Shown here: piece after piece, positions 19,367-27,784 of the stretch
How positions within the stretch are numbered: position 1 is the first letter of the stretch
Layout of the letters: every line of letters begins with the position of its first letter
Source of the DNA: Methylophaga lonarensis MPL
GTDB lineage: Bacteria; Pseudomonadota; Gammaproteobacteria; Nitrosococcales; Methylophagaceae
Assembly (NCBI RefSeq): GCF_000349205.1
Contig: NZ_APHR01000021.1
Span: 1-44,454 of the forward strand
DNA: 44,454 nucleotides
Direction: 5' to 3'
Translations under genes and position numbers: made by a program
The notes under the pieces: generated by a model
The model's input: only the letters and a program-made list of their open reading frames with translations
What the model was told of the DNA's origin: nothing
Database searches by the model: none

Positions 19367-19387
19367 TGAGCAGATGAGGATTTGAAT

Positions 19388-19990
19388 ATGCAAAGAGGTT
19401 ATTGGATTAGAAGCAAGCCGATTTATGGCTCGCTGGTCTGGCAATCCCCTGCAGCGGCCCATTTGGTGATCGCTGCCGGAGAGGGCGGAATTGCCGTGCT
19501 CAAACTGTTTCAACAAATGTACCCGCGTGAGCCTATTCAGGTGTTGTATGCCGGCCAGCCAAAAACCGGGCGCGATTATGCTGAGATTCTGGGCAGTACC
19601 GTCCCGGAGGGATTGCAAATTTGTAATAGCGAAGCCGAGCTGTTGGAGACGCTAAAGACACAGTTGGGCAACTACCACATGGGTACTCAGTTTTATGTCG
19701 CCGGACCGGAAGCTTTTCTCTGGCAGGTCATGAAATCACTGGGTCAGGTGGGCGTTCAGGATGCTGATGTTCACAAAGAGCTGGCGGGCACATTGGCTCG
19801 TCCGGTGTATTGCGTGCATTGCAAAACCATTACCGAAGCGGTGCACCACAATATTTTCAGTTGCAGTCACTGTGGCAGAAAACTGTTTGTTCGTGACCAC
19901 TTCTCACGACGGCTGGGCGCATACATGGGGCTGATGGTGGATGCCGAGCAGCCGGGCAATATCCCGAAAATTGAAGAGGTGTACCCATGA
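19388..19990 (+). CDS. dmmA: Dimethylamine monooxygenase small subunit (DmmA family)
   Basis: The 200-residue protein has a Rossmann-like N-terminal region (LVIAAGEGGIAVLKLF) and a C-terminal zinc-ribbon/rubredoxin-like motif, CVHCKTITEA then CSHCGRKLFVRDHFS. Its calculated size is about 22 kDa, which fits the smallest of the three subunits described for bacterial dimethylamine monooxygenase. ATG 19388 is preferred over TTG 19382 because GAGGA sits seven bases upstream. The stop overlaps the next gene by four bases. Whether it is catalytic or a coupling protein is not visible. Subunit letters vary between sources. Confidence 0.75.
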   Translation: MQRGYWIRSKPIYGSLVWQSPAAAHLVIAAGEGGIAVLKLFQQMYPREPIQVLYAGQPKTGRDYAEILGSTVPEGLQICNSEAELLETLKTQLGNYHMGTQFYVAGPEAFLWQVMKSLGQVGVQDADVHKELAGTLARPVYCVHCKTITEAVHHNIFSCSHCGRKLFVRDHFSRRLGAYMGLMVDAEQPGNIPKIEEVYP

Positions 19991-20940
19991 CTACTTTGAA
20001 TGTTCGGGTGGCTGCCGTTGAACAAGTCACTGAGCTGGTTAAGCACTTCACGCTGGTTCAGCAAAACGGTCAGCCATTGCCACGATTTTCCGGCGGCAGT
20101 CATGTGGTGGTGTCGATGAATATCAATGGTCGTAATCACCGTAATCCCTATTCGCTGATGGGGTCGCCCGACAATACCGAGAGCTACCATATTTCGGTTC
20201 GCCGTCAGGAACAGTCACGGGGTGGCTCGGTATATATGCATGACCAGGTCACGGTCGGATCAGAATTGCAGATCACCTATCCGGTCAATCTGTTTGCTAT
20301 TTCCAAACTGGCTCACAAGCACATTCTGGTGGCAGGCGGTATCGGTATTACACCGTTTATGTCGCAAATTGCCGATCTGAACCGGCTGGGGCAGCACTAT
20401 GAACTGCACTATGCCTACCGATCACCGGAGCACGGGGCTTTTGTTGAGCAGTTACGGGAAATGTGTGGCGATCGCCTGCATTGCTATGTCGAGAGCGAAG
20501 GTCAGCGCATGAGTTTTCAGCAGTTGCTGAGTCAGCAGCCACTGGGGACACATGTTTATACCTGTGGTCCGGACGCAATGGTCAAAACCTTATTGCTGAC
20601 GGCACGCGATATGGGCTGGCCTGAATCCCATTTACACAGTGAACAGTTCTCAGCGCCGCCAATAGGCGATGCCTTTGTGATCAGCCTGGCGCAGTCTGGC
20701 ATCGATCTGGAAGTTCCGGGTGATATGAGCATGCTGGAAGCCATGGAAGAAGCCGGACTGGAACCGCCCTTCCTGTGTCGTGGCGGTGCCTGTGGCCGAT
20801 GTGAGCTGGAAGTTCTGGCCTGTGATGGTGCACTGATGCACAACGATCACTATCTATCCGACGCCGAAAAAACGGCTGGCAACAAAATCATGCCCTGTGT
20901 GTCACGGGCAAGCTGCCAGAAACTGGTCTTGAATATCTGA
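19987..20940 (+). CDS. dmmB: Dimethylamine monooxygenase reductase subunit (FNR plus 2Fe-2S)
   Basis: The 317-residue protein is of the PDR/vanillate-demethylase reductase type. A flavin-binding segment NPYSLMGSP is near residue 55, HILVAGGIGITPFMSQI near 110, VYTCGPDAMVKTLL near 190, and a C-terminal plant-type ferredoxin domain has FLCRGGACGRCELE with the fourth Cys in KIMPCVSRA. It should pass electrons from NAD(P)H through flavin and 2Fe-2S to the haem subunit. It overlaps the small subunit by four bases and is followed after ten bases by the haem subunit gene. Confidence 0.85.
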   Translation: MTTLNVRVAAVEQVTELVKHFTLVQQNGQPLPRFSGGSHVVVSMNINGRNHRNPYSLMGSPDNTESYHISVRRQEQSRGGSVYMHDQVTVGSELQITYPVNLFAISKLAHKHILVAGGIGITPFMSQIADLNRLGQHYELHYAYRSPEHGAFVEQLREMCGDRLHCYVESEGQRMSFQQLLSQQPLGTHVYTCGPDAMVKTLLLTARDMGWPESHLHSEQFSAPPIGDAFVISLAQSGIDLEVPGDMSMLEAMEEAGLEPPFLCRGGACGRCELEVLACDGALMHNDHYLSDAEKTAGNKIMPCVSRASCQKLVLNI

Positions 20941-20950
20941 GGAATTGCCG

Positions 20951-21994
20951 ATGAATACACCTGCTTTCAAACATGAAACATTCAGGGACGACTACAGCTT
21001 CAGCAATTCCGCTGAAGCCATTCGTCGCTTTCCCTTTCCGTTTCCCGAAGATGACTATATGTACAGCGTCAATATCGAGCAGCATGAGCCGGGTGCACCG
21101 GGGTCGGTGCTGGAGCATCTGATCGATATCGATGAGCACTATCTGGCCGAATGTGAAGATCGTCGGCTGACACTTGAGCAAGATCCGGATCGCTGCATTA
21201 TCACGCCGCATATGATTGATGCACAGTGGGATATGGTCGAGCTGGTGATGGAATCATTGGCGGCTGATTATCCACAGTGGTTCAGCTTGAGCAAAAACGG
21301 TGATGACTGGCACTGGATCAACACGCCGATGGGCATTGATCAACAGTTTCGCTTTGGCGATGCCAGCACACTCCCCATGCCGCCGTTTGAGTTTATTACC
21401 CGTCAGGTACAGGGCGACTGGATCATCATGGATCAGCGGGATGATGATTTGTTTGCCGATATGGGTATGGTCACCAGTCAAGCCGACTGGTCGATTGCCT
21501 TTGATGCGGGCATGTCATTCAAAGAGTGGCATGGTCCAGTGCCTCAAGCCAATGAAATCGGTGTGTTTGATCGTGCACTGAAATATTTGTTGCATCTGCA
21601 ATACGGCAGTCCGGTGCGACGGTTGAACTGGACCATGACGGTCAATCCGCGACTCGATACTTCACCGGAAAACTATCCATTTTGGGGACCCGACAATGTG
21701 TCGGTCACACCTGAAAATGTGGGCGACAAGGTGTATTTGCGGGTCGAGTTGCAGGCCTTGTTCCGCCTGCCACGCAGTAATGCTATTGCCTTTAGTGTGC
21801 GTGGTTATCTGATCAGTCTCAATGAGTTGGTGACTTACCCGCGCTGGGGCAAACGACTGCATCGCATTCTCAAGGGCCTGCATCCGGATCTGTCGGAATA
21901 CAAAGGACTTGATCACTACCGGCAAACCGTCATCGATTGGCTGGCGCCAATGGATGATGGTGCTGATCTTGGCCTGGGCACTCAACCCGAGTAG
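20951..21994 (+). CDS. dmmC: Dimethylamine monooxygenase haem subunit (DUF3445, haem-dependent oxidative N-demethylase)
   Basis: The 347-residue protein matches the DUF3445 family, now described as haem-dependent oxidative N-demethylase. Family-like segments include FPFPEDDYMYSVNIEQ near the N-terminus, LVMESLAADYPQWF, IDQQFRFGD, and VELQALFRLPRSNAIAFSVRGYL near residue 265. It is the likely oxygen-activating subunit that converts dimethylamine to methylamine and formaldehyde. ATG 20951 has GAGGAA six bases upstream; the TTG at 20945 is less likely. The three-subunit size pattern (about 40, 35, 22 kDa) agrees with the known enzyme. Confidence 0.82.
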   Translation: MNTPAFKHETFRDDYSFSNSAEAIRRFPFPFPEDDYMYSVNIEQHEPGAPGSVLEHLIDIDEHYLAECEDRRLTLEQDPDRCIITPHMIDAQWDMVELVMESLAADYPQWFSLSKNGDDWHWINTPMGIDQQFRFGDASTLPMPPFEFITRQVQGDWIIMDQRDDDLFADMGMVTSQADWSIAFDAGMSFKEWHGPVPQANEIGVFDRALKYLLHLQYGSPVRRLNWTMTVNPRLDTSPENYPFWGPDNVSVTPENVGDKVYLRVELQALFRLPRSNAIAFSVRGYLISLNELVTYPRWGKRLHRILKGLHPDLSEYKGLDHYRQTVIDWLAPMDDGADLGLGTQPE

Positions 21995-22011
21995 CCCGGC
22001 CACTTCTCGAA

Positions 22012-22029
22012 TATGAACTTCTGTTCATA
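22012..22029. promoter_or_regulatory. Inverted repeat between the dimethylamine operon and the TorF gene
   Basis: TATGAAC-TTCT-GTTCATA is a perfect inverted repeat just after the stop of the haem subunit. It could be an operator or a small hairpin; no T-run follows. Confidence 0.35.
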
Positions 22030-22035
22030 AATGTG

Positions 22036-22068
22036 CTGCCGTTGCGTCTGGCAACGGCAGTTTGCTCG
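22036..22068 (+). terminator. Hairpin before the TorF gene, weak terminator or attenuator
   Basis: CTGCCGTTG pairs perfectly with CAACGGCAG around a seven-base loop and is followed by TTTGCTC. The T-run is short, so partial read-through into the outer-membrane gene is likely. Confidence 0.5.
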
Positions 22069-22097
22069 ATCTTTCCAAAATCCAGAGGAAATTCAAC

Positions 22098-22886
22098 ATG
22101 AAAATCAAAAGCATGGTGGTATCCGGTCTGGCTGGCATGGGTTTGCTGTCGGCGTTGCCGGCAGCGGCCGAGTCAACTTCACCGCATAGTCTGACAGCCA
22201 ACGTCGGTCTGTTCAGTCAGTATGTATTCCGAGGCATTACTTTCAGCAATGAAGATCCAGCCATTCAGGGTGGTTTCGACTATGCCCATGACAGTGGCTG
22301 GTATGCAGGTGTCTGGGCCACCAACCTGGAACAGGACGAAAATGTAGGCAACAGCATTGAGGTGGACTTTTATGGCGGTTATTACCATCAGTTCACCGAT
22401 GATTTTGCCATGGATGTCGGTTTGCTGCAGTTCTACTATCCGGATCGCAAGAAGTTCAACGGACAGCGTTTTGATACCACTGAAGCCTACGCTGCAGCCA
22501 CTTGGAAATGGTTCACTGCCAAATACAGTCGCACCCTGACCAACTATGGTGGTCTGAATACCAAGTCGGCAGATCTTGATGGCGGATATGGTAACGGCAG
22601 TTCACGTGGTACACAGTACTACGAGCTGAACTTTGACTATGGTCTGCCACATGACTTCAACCTGCATTTGCATGTGGGTCGTCTGCGGGTCAAGAACTAC
22701 AGTGATTTCAACTACACCGATTACATGGTGGGACTCAGCAAGGACTTCGCTGTGTTCGGTGCCGATGGCTGGACGGTGGGTGTGAACTACACCAACACCA
22801 CGGCGAAAAAATCCTGGTGGCCGGGCGCCGATGGAGACAACCGTGGTGAGAGCCATGTGATTGGCTACATCATGCGTACTTTCTAA
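22098..22886 (+). CDS. TorF-family putative outer-membrane porin
   Basis: The 262-residue protein has a signal peptide (MKIKSMVVSGLAGMGLLSALPAAAE, cut near residue 24) and then a beta-rich sequence with the family start LTANVGLFSQYVFRGITFSNEDPAIQGG. It matches the group annotated as TorF/TIGR02001 putative porins and ends in Phe, as outer-membrane proteins do. ATG 22098 follows AGAGGA. It lies 103 bases after the dimethylamine operon and may admit methylated amines through the outer membrane. The substrate is not known. Confidence 0.75.
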   Translation: MKIKSMVVSGLAGMGLLSALPAAAESTSPHSLTANVGLFSQYVFRGITFSNEDPAIQGGFDYAHDSGWYAGVWATNLEQDENVGNSIEVDFYGGYYHQFTDDFAMDVGLLQFYYPDRKKFNGQRFDTTEAYAAATWKWFTAKYSRTLTNYGGLNTKSADLDGGYGNGSSRGTQYYELNFDYGLPHDFNLHLHVGRLRVKNYSDFNYTDYMVGLSKDFAVFGADGWTVGVNYTNTTAKKSWWPGADGDNRGESHVIGYIMRTF

Positions 22887-22912
22887 ATTGGTGCTGATAC
22901 CGTCAAACCCCG

Positions 22913-22943
22913 AAGCACTCCGTTTTGCGGAGTGCTTTTATTC
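22913..22943. terminator. Bidirectional terminator between TorF (+) and the PAS gene (-)
   Basis: AAGCACTCCG pairs with CGGAGTGCTT, followed by TTTATT on the + strand. The stop codon of the frame-corrected minus-strand gene lies inside its 3' flank, so both convergent genes probably end here. Confidence 0.8.
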
Positions 22944-24328
22944 TGTCAGCTTACGCATTTGTTCAAGTCCTGTGGCCATTTCGCTGATGTTGTCATTGCT
23001 GAGGTCAAAGACTATGCCTTCCAGTGCCAATAACTCTCCACTGGCAGAGAAAATCCCTTCGCCCTGTTCCATCACCCAGCGGTTTTATTGCTGCGGGTCA
23101 GTATTCGGTAAATCATTTGAAAGCGACGTTGTTTAGCGATTTGCTCTTGCACATGTTCCCAGATCCGTTCGCGGTCTTCCGGATAGACCAGCTGCATATA
23201 GGTCACGGTATTGGAGTTAATCAATTCGTAAGATTGATATTCAGTGACTTCCAGACAGCTGTCACTGACGTATTCAAACGTCCAGTTGCGATCATTTTTA
23301 CAGCGATATACCAGGCAGGACACATTGGTGATGATCATATCGAGGGGCGAATGACGATTCTGTTTTTGGGCGGCTTCGATCTGTTTGATATGACTGATGT
23401 CGGTCAGGGTGCCTACGATACTGGAGCGTTCACCTTTGTGTGCTGAGGTGCGTGAGGCTCGCATTTCAACCCAACGGGAGCTGCCATTTTTGGCGATCAG
23501 CCGGGCCTCAGTTTGCACATGTTGTCGTTTGCCCTGAATCAGTGCGTTAATTCTGGACTCAACCAGTAAGAAGTCTTCGGGGTGAATAAAGTTAGTGAGG
23601 GTTTTATTGATAGTTTCTGAGGTTCGATAATCTGTTAATGATTCCCAGGCCATATTCAGATAAATAATTTCCTGTTCAACATTAATAAGAAAAATAATTT
23701 GGTTGATATTATTAAGCAATAATGGAAAATTGAATTTTTCAGGTTCTAATTCTGTTTCATGCTGAACCTGGCTGGTTGAGGTGAATTGCAACAAACTGAG
23801 ATTGGACTGACCATGAACATCAAGCGGAGACAACGAGATATGCGCCGGAACCGTTGTACCATCGACATAGAGCAGCCTGACGGTGAGTGTCTGTCGGCTT
23901 TCGGCATGACTGTCATGCTGACTGATAAAGTTAGTCAAGGCCGCATGACTGCTGGGATGAACGATATTGGTCAGTGGCATTTGAGTGACCAAATCGCGCA
24001 TGCCGGTCATACCCAGCTCACGCAAAAAGGCCTTATTGGCAAAGATAATGTTAAAGCCGTCAATGACCGCAGATGGCGTCGACAGGCGCATCGAAACATC
24101 ATTGGCCCAGTTTTGATCACTGCGCGTGGTGTTTTCACTGTCAAGCCGGTAACGGCCTCTAAAGCCGGGATACAGTGAAATGATCAAAATCACCGATAAC
24201 AATACTGCAAATACAGCAGCAATCAGCGCAATATGGATGGCGAAAGAGGCCGAGCTGTCCCACCAGACGCTGAAGATCAGCGCAGTGATGGTACTTAGCA
24301 TGACCATAGAGAAAATAATTAATGCCAC
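22938..24328 (-). CDS. Membrane protein with PAS domains and no output domain, frameshifted
   Basis: The N-terminus has two hydrophobic segments (about residues 1-20 and 28-52). PAS-like regions follow near 80-190, 205-320 and 335-460, the second with the PAC-type ending WVEMRASRTSAHKGE..GTLTDIS. As sequenced the frame ends at TRSNKTAG. One extra C on the coding strand at + position 23081-23082 restores a normal PAC ending, WVMEQGEGIFSASGELLALEGIVFDLS, and a stop at 22938. There is no kinase, GGDEF or HTH domain. It starts at GTG 24328, 33 bases from and divergent to the histidine kinase, so it may act as a sensory partner. Confidence 0.65.
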
Positions 24329-24361
24329 TCGTTGACCCTGTAAATCACCAAGTCGGTTGCA

Positions 24362-26191
24362 ATGGTTTATTTAAAGAAATTTAACCTGAAATATATTTTA
24401 AGCAGCATACGACAAAGAGCTTTATTTTCCAAGCTGACGTTGCTGCTTATATGTATTGCCCTGACCACTTTATTAATGCAGGCAGGGTCATTGTTTTTGC
24501 TGGATTATATGCGCTCCAGTCAGGCGGCTATTTCCAAGGTGAATGAACACCGAATTTTATGGGAAAAACAACTTTTTTATATCAATCATTTAAGACCGGC
24601 TGATTCTGAAAAAATTTTAAAGGATATGCGGTTGCATTACCTTGATACCAAAGACCCTGAAGTCAGATGGATGCTCAACCAGGACAGCGATGAGCTGGCT
24701 AGGGCGCTACAACGTGTTGAGCAGGCTCAGCAACGCTTTGATGAGGTTGCCGTGATGAATGTTCGCATTGCTTCTCAATTGAGGCTGGCGGATCGGGTGC
24801 TGATTTCTTATCAGGATCTGGTCGAGGCATTGGCCAGTGATGGTGAAATCAAACGATCAGTGATCAGTCTGCTCAACATCATGAGTCTGTTGTTTTTGTA
24901 TGGCTGCATCATTGCTATCAGTCTGGCATCTAAGAAACTTCTGGTGGATCGCATGGACAGGTTGCAGACGTTTTTGATGCTCAAGTTCCCAGCACAAAAG
25001 CAGGAGAAAAGTAGCGACGAATTCACCCGTCTGGAACAACGCATATTTGAAATGACCGCCAGGATAGAAGGCTATCGATCACAAGTGGCCTGGGCGGAAA
25101 AAACCAATGAAAAACTGTTGATCCTGTTGAGATCGCACGAATTTATTCTCAAGTTTATTGAAATTACCAGTAACGAAATTCTCACCGATAAAACCTTGCT
25201 GAAGCTGATTTATTCGCTGGAGCGGGCCATGAATTTTGACAATGTGGCCATTATTCAAACCGAAGATGCGGCTGTAATTTCCGGTGAGCATGTGATTTAT
25301 TCGCATCATCCACCGCCCAGCATGACTAACGAACGTTTTGATGAATTGCATCGCAACGGTATGTCCAGCTATTTGCAACAAAATCACGAGCAACGGGAAG
25401 TGCGATGCATCGGTGTGACCTATCAAAGCAGTGGTTCCGGGCTGGGTATACTGCTGATTGAGACCGGCAAGGATCGGCTGCTGGACAATACCGAACTGCA
25501 AGTGTTGGAAATCAGCGCCAAACTGTTAAGCATGGCAACCAAGTTTCAGAATCATGATGAGGAAGGACGTCGGCTGGCAGTGCTGGAAGAACGATCGGCG
25601 ATTGCCCGGGAATTACATGATTCGTTGGCACAATCCTTGTCATTTATGAAGATACAACTGGCACGTCTGCAATCTGCCGGTGACAATCCAGAGAAAAGTT
25701 CGGCAATGCTGACGGAGCTTCGGCAGGGCCTCGATGCGGCCTACCGTGAGCTGCGCGAGCTACTGACGACATTTCGGGTGCACATGGATTTACGTGGGCT
25801 GGGCTATGCCATTCAGACCACGCTGGATGAGTTTTCCCAGCGATCCAACGTGGCAATAAGTTTTGATAATCGGCTGGTTAACTGCCGACTGACGGTCAAT
25901 GAAGAATTTCACATGCTACATGTGGTACGTGAGGCACTTTCCAACATCGTTCGGCATTCAAAAGCGCGGCATGTGACGATACTTTTGGACAAGAATAAAA
26001 GTGGCAAGGTGGTGTTGACCATTGATGACGATGGCATTGGCTTTACTGCCAAGGCCGATACTTACGATCATCACGGACAAGTGATTATGAAGGAACGAGC
26101 GCGCACACTGGGCGGGGAGCTGGAGGTGATGGCTAAGCGCCATGGTGGCACTCGAGTCAGACTGAACTTTACCCCCAAGTCAGCGCAGTAG
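24362..26191 (+). CDS. NarX-like sensor histidine kinase (HisKA_3)
   Basis: The 609-residue protein has one membrane segment near residues 22-48 and a second near 165-190, bracketing a helical periplasmic domain of about 115 residues. A linker and a GAF-like region (about 255-400) follow. The HisKA_3 box is ERSAIARELHDSLAQSL with the phospho-acceptor His419. The ATPase domain has REALSNIVRHSKA (N box), DDDGIGF (G1) and MKERARTLGG (G2). The layout is that of NarX/NarQ/UhpB kinases. No nitrate-specific P-box was recognised. With the downstream NarL-like regulator it forms a likely pair whose signal may be methylated amines or ammonium. Confidence 0.85.
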   Translation: MVYLKKFNLKYILSSIRQRALFSKLTLLLICIALTTLLMQAGSLFLLDYMRSSQAAISKVNEHRILWEKQLFYINHLRPADSEKILKDMRLHYLDTKDPEVRWMLNQDSDELARALQRVEQAQQRFDEVAVMNVRIASQLRLADRVLISYQDLVEALASDGEIKRSVISLLNIMSLLFLYGCIIAISLASKKLLVDRMDRLQTFLMLKFPAQKQEKSSDEFTRLEQRIFEMTARIEGYRSQVAWAEKTNEKLLILLRSHEFILKFIEITSNEILTDKTLLKLIYSLERAMNFDNVAIIQTEDAAVISGEHVIYSHHPPPSMTNERFDELHRNGMSSYLQQNHEQREVRCIGVTYQSSGSGLGILLIETGKDRLLDNTELQVLEISAKLLSMATKFQNHDEEGRRLAVLEERSAIARELHDSLAQSLSFMKIQLARLQSAGDNPEKSSAMLTELRQGLDAAYRELRELLTTFRVHMDLRGLGYAIQTTLDEFSQRSNVAISFDNRLVNCRLTVNEEFHMLHVVREALSNIVRHSKARHVTILLDKNKSGKVVLTIDDDGIGFTAKADTYDHHGQVIMKERARTLGGELEVMAKRHGGTRVRLNFTPKSAQ

Positions 26192-26245
26192 CGGGTTCAA
26201 GGTTTGATTGACAGTACGAGGCCGGGTGTGTGTTAATTTACGCTA

Positions 26246-26264
26246 TGTTTCATTGTGTGAAACA
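26246..26264. promoter_or_regulatory. Inverted repeat between kinase and regulator genes
   Basis: TGTTTCA-TTGTG-TGAAACA is perfect and lies about 30 bases before the regulator start. It could be an operator or hairpin for autoregulation of the response regulator. Confidence 0.35.
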
Positions 26265-26294
26265 AAGTTTATATCATTATGAGTGGACTCAATT

Positions 26295-26942
26295 ATGAAA
26301 GATACAATCAAAGTGTTGTTGATTGATGATCATCCCCTGTTTCGTAAAGGAGTCGGTCAGATCATTTCGGATGATCCCAGCTTTGAAATTGTTGGAGAAG
26401 CTGCCTCTGGCATGGAAGGTTTGGAGTTGGCAGTGCAACTCAAGCCAAACCTGATTTTGCTGGATCTGAATATGAAGGGCATGAATGGACTTGAGACCCT
26501 GCGACGGATCAAAGCGACAGAGCTGGATACTCATGTGGTGATGTTGACTGTCTCAGATGCAGAAGACGATCTGCTGGAAGCGCTGCGGGTCGGCGCGGAT
26601 GGTTATTTGCTGAAAGACATGGAACCTGAAGATTTGCGGAAAAATCTGCTTAAGGCGGCCATGGGCGTCACCGTACTTCAGGATAGCCTGACGGAAGTAC
26701 TAAAAAATGCGCTGATGGAGCCACAGACCAAAGTCAATGCAGATGACGTCAACTTGACCAGTCGGGAAAGTGAAATTCTTGAATGCCTGGCCGAAGGCAT
26801 GAATAACAAGACCATTGCTCGGCGGCTGGATATTCGTGATACCACGGTTAAGGTGCATATCAAGAACATCCTGCGAAAACTCAATCTGACCAGCCGTCTG
26901 GAAGCGGTGGTCTGGAAGCATCAACAAAGCAATAAACCCTAA
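26295..26942 (+). CDS. NarL-family response regulator
   Basis: The 215-residue protein has a receiver domain with VLLIDDHPLFRKG, phospho-acceptor Asp57 in LILLDLNMKGMNG, and HVVMLTVSDAEDD, then a LuxR-type HTH: LTSRESEILECLAEGMNNKTIARRLDIRDTTVKVHIKNILRKL. It resembles NarL, whose sites are TACYYMT heptamers in 7-2-7 array. ATG 26295 is chosen for the family N-terminus MKDTIKVLL; GTG 26283 is also possible and neither has a strong ribosome site. Five NarL-like palindromes lie upstream of amine-related genes in this window, making it a candidate regulator of the island. Confidence 0.88.
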   Translation: MKDTIKVLLIDDHPLFRKGVGQIISDDPSFEIVGEAASGMEGLELAVQLKPNLILLDLNMKGMNGLETLRRIKATELDTHVVMLTVSDAEDDLLEALRVGADGYLLKDMEPEDLRKNLLKAAMGVTVLQDSLTEVLKNALMEPQTKVNADDVNLTSRESEILECLAEGMNNKTIARRLDIRDTTVKVHIKNILRKLNLTSRLEAVVWKHQQSNKP

Positions 26943-26980
26943 TACCGACAATTGATGCCGGCATTAGGGTATCTGACCTG

Positions 26981-27000
26981 ACGGGTCGGAGCAGACCCGT
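26981..27000. other. Hairpin between convergent regulator and cupin genes
   Basis: ACGGGTC and GACCCGT pair around GGAGCA. A second palindrome, ATGCCGGCAT, lies just before it. No T-run on either side, so terminator function is uncertain. Confidence 0.35.
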
Positions 27001-27011
27001 TGCGAGCTGTA

Positions 27012-27353
27012 TTACAGCGGTTTGCGTTGGCCAACAAAGAAACCTGTTCCGTGTGACGGTGTTTCAAAGATGATGGTTTCGCCATCAGCAAAAAACAGGA
27101 CGTCACCCACAGTGGCGTGCACTTTCTGGCCTGAGCCATCAGTGATAATGAACTCGCCATCGGCGATATATTTCATTTCTTCATAGTCATAGGTGTAAAC
27201 AAGAGGGGCATCCGTCTTATTCAGATGGAAAAAACCCGCGCAGAGTGTCTTGTCTTTACTGTCTGAGATGATGCTGTCACCCAGGGTTGCAACCAAACCG
27301 TCAACGTTCATTGATGGTTGTGGATCTTTAATAGCCTGTTTTTTGAATTTCAT
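27012..27353 (-). CDS. Cupin-fold protein, EutQ-like
   Basis: The 113-residue protein has a single cupin-type beta-barrel pattern: YDYEEMKYIADGEFIITDGSGQKVHATVGDVLFFADGETIIFETP (given here only as the region of residues 56-100). It resembles the C-terminal cupin of EutQ-like proteins. The usual metal-binding His pair is not evident; E and D residues take those places. ATG is at 27353 with AAGGAG eight bases upstream. It is divergent from the Amt-like gene and shares its 430-base control region. The role is unknown. Confidence 0.65.
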   Translation of the reverse strand: MKFKKQAIKDPQPSMNVDGLVATLGDSIISDSKDKTLCAGFFHLNKTDAPLVYTYDYEEMKYIADGEFIITDGSGQKVHATVGDVLFFADGETIIFETPSHGTGFFVGQRKPL

Positions 27354-27577
27354 TATTTGTCTCCTTTGGTTAGTGACAGACAGATTAAATAACGTTGAGC
27401 TGTCAGCAACAATCCTCCTGAAGTAGTACTCAGTTTGTGTCAAATATCAGCCATGTGAGCTTGGCTATATTTAATTAGATTTGGAATTTTATTTGGTTGC
27501 AAGATGTCAGTCACTGATAATATTTATTAAATATGAAGTTGCAGTGTTAGTTGTGGCTTTTATTAATACCTAATAAG

Positions 27578-27593
27578 TACTTCTTAAGTGGTA
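27578..27593. promoter_or_regulatory. NarL-like 7-2-7 site, distal, upstream of the Amt-like gene
   Basis: TACTTCT-TA-AGTGGTA. The left heptamer fits TACYYMT exactly; the right is TACCACT on the other strand, one change from consensus. It is 192 bases before the start codon. Confidence 0.5.
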
Positions 27594-27664
27594 TTTTAGG
27601 TTTATTTTTAAAAAGTGAGCTTTTTAATGGCGGGCGCAAATATGCGTTTTTGTTTTTTGTTAGC

Positions 27665-27692
27665 AATAATTACCACATAAGTGGTAATTATT
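27665..27692. promoter_or_regulatory. Perfect 12-bp inverted repeat containing a 7-2-7 site upstream of the Amt-like gene
   Basis: AATAATTACCAC, four bases ATAA, then GTGGTAATTATT: every base of the arms pairs. The core TACCACATAAGTGGTA (27671-27686) has 7-2-7 spacing and shares AGTGGTA with the distal site. It lies 93 bases before the start codon. Confidence 0.6.
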
Positions 27693-27784
27693 AGGAGTAA
27701 TAGACTTAATTAATAAGCCAGGAATAGAGTCGCTGACATGCGGTTGAATTGGCATCCGTATTGTTTTTAACAAGGAATAATTCT

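Larger units (their letters stand above)
27354..27784. promoter_or_regulatory. AT-rich control region between cupin (-) and Amt-like gene (+)
   Basis: The stretch is clearly more AT-rich than its neighbours and holds no convincing ORF. It contains two 7-2-7 NarL-like sites (27578-27593 and 27671-27686), the second inside a longer perfect inverted repeat (27665-27692). Weak hairpins (AAAAAG/CTTTTT; CGCA/TGCG then T-run near 27645) are also present. It must hold promoters for both genes. Confidence 0.7.

Noticed and set aside
27750-27764. Sigma-54-like promoter TGGCATCCGTATTGT upstream of the Amt-like gene
   Set aside because: The spacing fits, but the -12 GC is GT and transcription would begin inside the ribosome binding site, nine bases before the start codon.
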